A DNA stretch of 22,720 bases from an uncultured Lachnospiraceae bacterium (GTDB lineage: Bacteria; Bacillota; Clostridia; Lachnospirales; Lachnospiraceae), in assembly GCA_947594335.1 (NCBI GenBank), contig CANQEC010000008.1, positions 1-22,720 on the forward strand, in the 5' to 3' direction. The notes under the pieces were generated by a model, which was not told where the DNA came from, searched no databases, and was given only the letters and a program-made list of their open reading frames with translations. A program made the position numbers and the translations under genes. Positions 21,689 to 22,720 of this stretch are shown one piece after another (position 1 is the first letter of the stretch; every line of letters starts with the position of its first letter).

Positions 21689-22720
21689 TTAATTTGCGTA
21701 GTAGTCAGAGATTACTGACTGCATCGCGTCAGCAAATCCTGCCGCGTCCAGCTGTCCCTGCGCGAACATACCGAACACCTGGCCGGTCGCGTTCTGAGAG
21801 ATACCCTCTTTCATGCTCAGCCAGTGCCATGCTGAGGTCTTTCCTGCTGCCTGATAATCCATGATCGTCTGGGCAAACGGGTCGTTCGCTACATAGGTGC
21901 AGGACTTGAACGGGCTTACAAAGCCTGCTTCCATAACCAGAACTTCCTGTGCCTTGTCCGTGGTCAGCCACTGAAGGAACGCAAGAGCTTCGTCCACATT
22001 GCCGTCCTTGTATACTGCCCACCAGGACGGGGAGTTCGTAAGGATTGTATCCACGCTTTCGTCGAATGCGTATGGAATCATGCCGCACTTGAAGTTTCCG
22101 GCCGCCTCATACGCCTCAGCGTCTGTGGAGGTCATCGTCGCGCCGATCCAGGAACCCTGGGTAACAAACGCGTATTTGCCTGACGCAAAGTTGAGGATCT
22201 GCTGGTCATACGTTCCGGAAACCAGAAGAGCCGGGTCTGAATACTGGTTCAGAAGGCCTACAAACTCAGCGAATTTTCCGAAACGGTCCATATCAAGCTG
22301 GCCGCCGTCGTTGAGCAGGTCGATGTAGGTCGTGTCGTCACGGTCAAGTCCGCCGTCAAGATAGTTCGCGAACAGATGGTTTCCTGTAGACCAGTAAAGG
22401 TTTACAACCTCTGCGCAGTATCCGACTACCGCGTCGATGCCGAGTTCTTCCTTCATGCCGTCGATCGTCTCAAACGCTGCCTTGATCTCCTCCGGACCTG
22501 TAAGGGTCGCCGGATCAACGCCTGCCTTCTCAAGAATGTCCGCATTGTACGCAAGGCCGACTGCCTCTGTGGTGTACGGGAAGCCGATCGTTCCCTGATC
22601 GTCAACATAAGCCGCGTCTGTGTCAGAAACCCACTCCTGGTCGCTCATATCCACTACAAGGCCTTCCCAGTTTGCGAAGTCCGTAGCGCCGCCGTTTACG
22701 AAGATATCCGGCATGTTGTC
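21689..22720 (-). CDS. ABC transporter sugar-binding protein, C-terminal part
   Basis: At least 344 residues are present; the frame is open to the right edge, so the N-terminus and the expected lipoprotein signal are outside. The sequence is typical of CUT1 extracellular binding proteins (SBP_bac_1 group): PDIFVNGGATDFANW, GFPYTTEAVGLAYNADILEKAG, FASGKYAFVTQGSWIG, FLQWLTTDKAQEVLV and a C-terminal QGQLDAAGFADAMQ. It would deliver a sugar or oligosaccharide to the two permeases downstream. The specificity cannot be read from the sequence; the nearby glucosidase suggests an alpha-glucoside. The first gene of the operon and its promoter lie beyond the window. Confidence 0.94.
   Translation of the reverse strand, partial: DNMPDIFVNGGATDFANWEGLVVDMSDQEWVSDTDAAYVDDQGTIGFPYTTEAVGLAYNADILEKAGVDPATLTGPEEIKAAFETIDGMKEELGIDAVVGYCAEVVNLYWSTGNHLFANYLDGGLDRDDTTYIDLLNDGGQLDMDRFGKFAEFVGLLNQYSDPALLVSGTYDQQILNFASGKYAFVTQGSWIGATMTSTDAEAYEAAGNFKCGMIPYAFDESVDTILTNSPSWWAVYKDGNVDEALAFLQWLTTDKAQEVLVMEAGFVSPFKSCTYVANDPFAQTIMDYQAAGKTSAWHWLSMKEGISQNATGQVFGMFAQGQLDAAGFADAMQSVISDYYAN

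Overview
The window looks like a chromosomal segment from an anaerobic gut Firmicute, most likely a member of the Lachnospiraceae. Pointers are the glgC-glgD pair, a tRNA-Leu gene without encoded CCA, strong AGGAGG-type ribosome binding sites, a MalEFG-type sugar ABC operon without its own ATPase, and an AraC regulator next to a GH13 glucosidase. The family assignment is an inference.

Left part (1-9400), almost all on the minus strand: a type III-A (Csm) CRISPR-Cas locus. In transcription order it reads: MNT nucleotidyltransferase, a 46-residue HEPN stub, cas6, cas10/csm1 (TTG start), csm2, csm3, csm4, csm5, leader + CRISPR array 2 (5 repeats, 4 spacers), csm6, leader + CRISPR array 1 (2 repeats, 1 spacer). 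The start of an AAA-ATPase-like gene lies at the left edge. Cas10 has the HD pair, a zinc ribbon and the GGDD palm motif. Csm3 has its cleavage aspartate, and Csm6 has CARF-like motifs and an intact HEPN Rx4H. Target RNA cleavage, cyclic oligoadenylate signalling and collateral RNase activity therefore all look possible. No cas1 or cas2 is present. The repeats have drifted, yet every variant still folds into the same GNRA-capped hairpin on the minus strand.

Middle part (9400-13700): a secreted DUF362 protein on the plus strand runs tail-to-tail, with a 38-nt overlap, into a TIR-NB-ARC-TPR (NLR-like) protein on the minus strand. The latter is a probable NAD-depleting abortive-infection defence, so the region is a small defence island. 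A structured intergenic element separates it from the glycogen genes.

Right part (13700-22720): ordinary carbohydrate metabolism. It holds glgC-glgD (minus) with a strong terminator, a tRNA-Leu(AAG) with a consensus promoter and terminator, and two 91-nt tandem structured repeats. These are followed by an AraC-family regulator and a GH13 alpha-glucosidase (plus). A sugar ABC operon on the minus strand (binding protein, MalF-like, MalG-like) ends the window. Its binding-protein/permease gap carries an attenuator-like hairpin and a second multi-branched structure directly before the malF ribosome binding site.

The observations most worth a second look are the MNT/HEPN-stub head of the Csm operon, csm6 lying between two leader-array cassettes, the structure-preserving repeat drift, and the structured intergenic elements at about 13.5, 16.5 and 21.4 kb.
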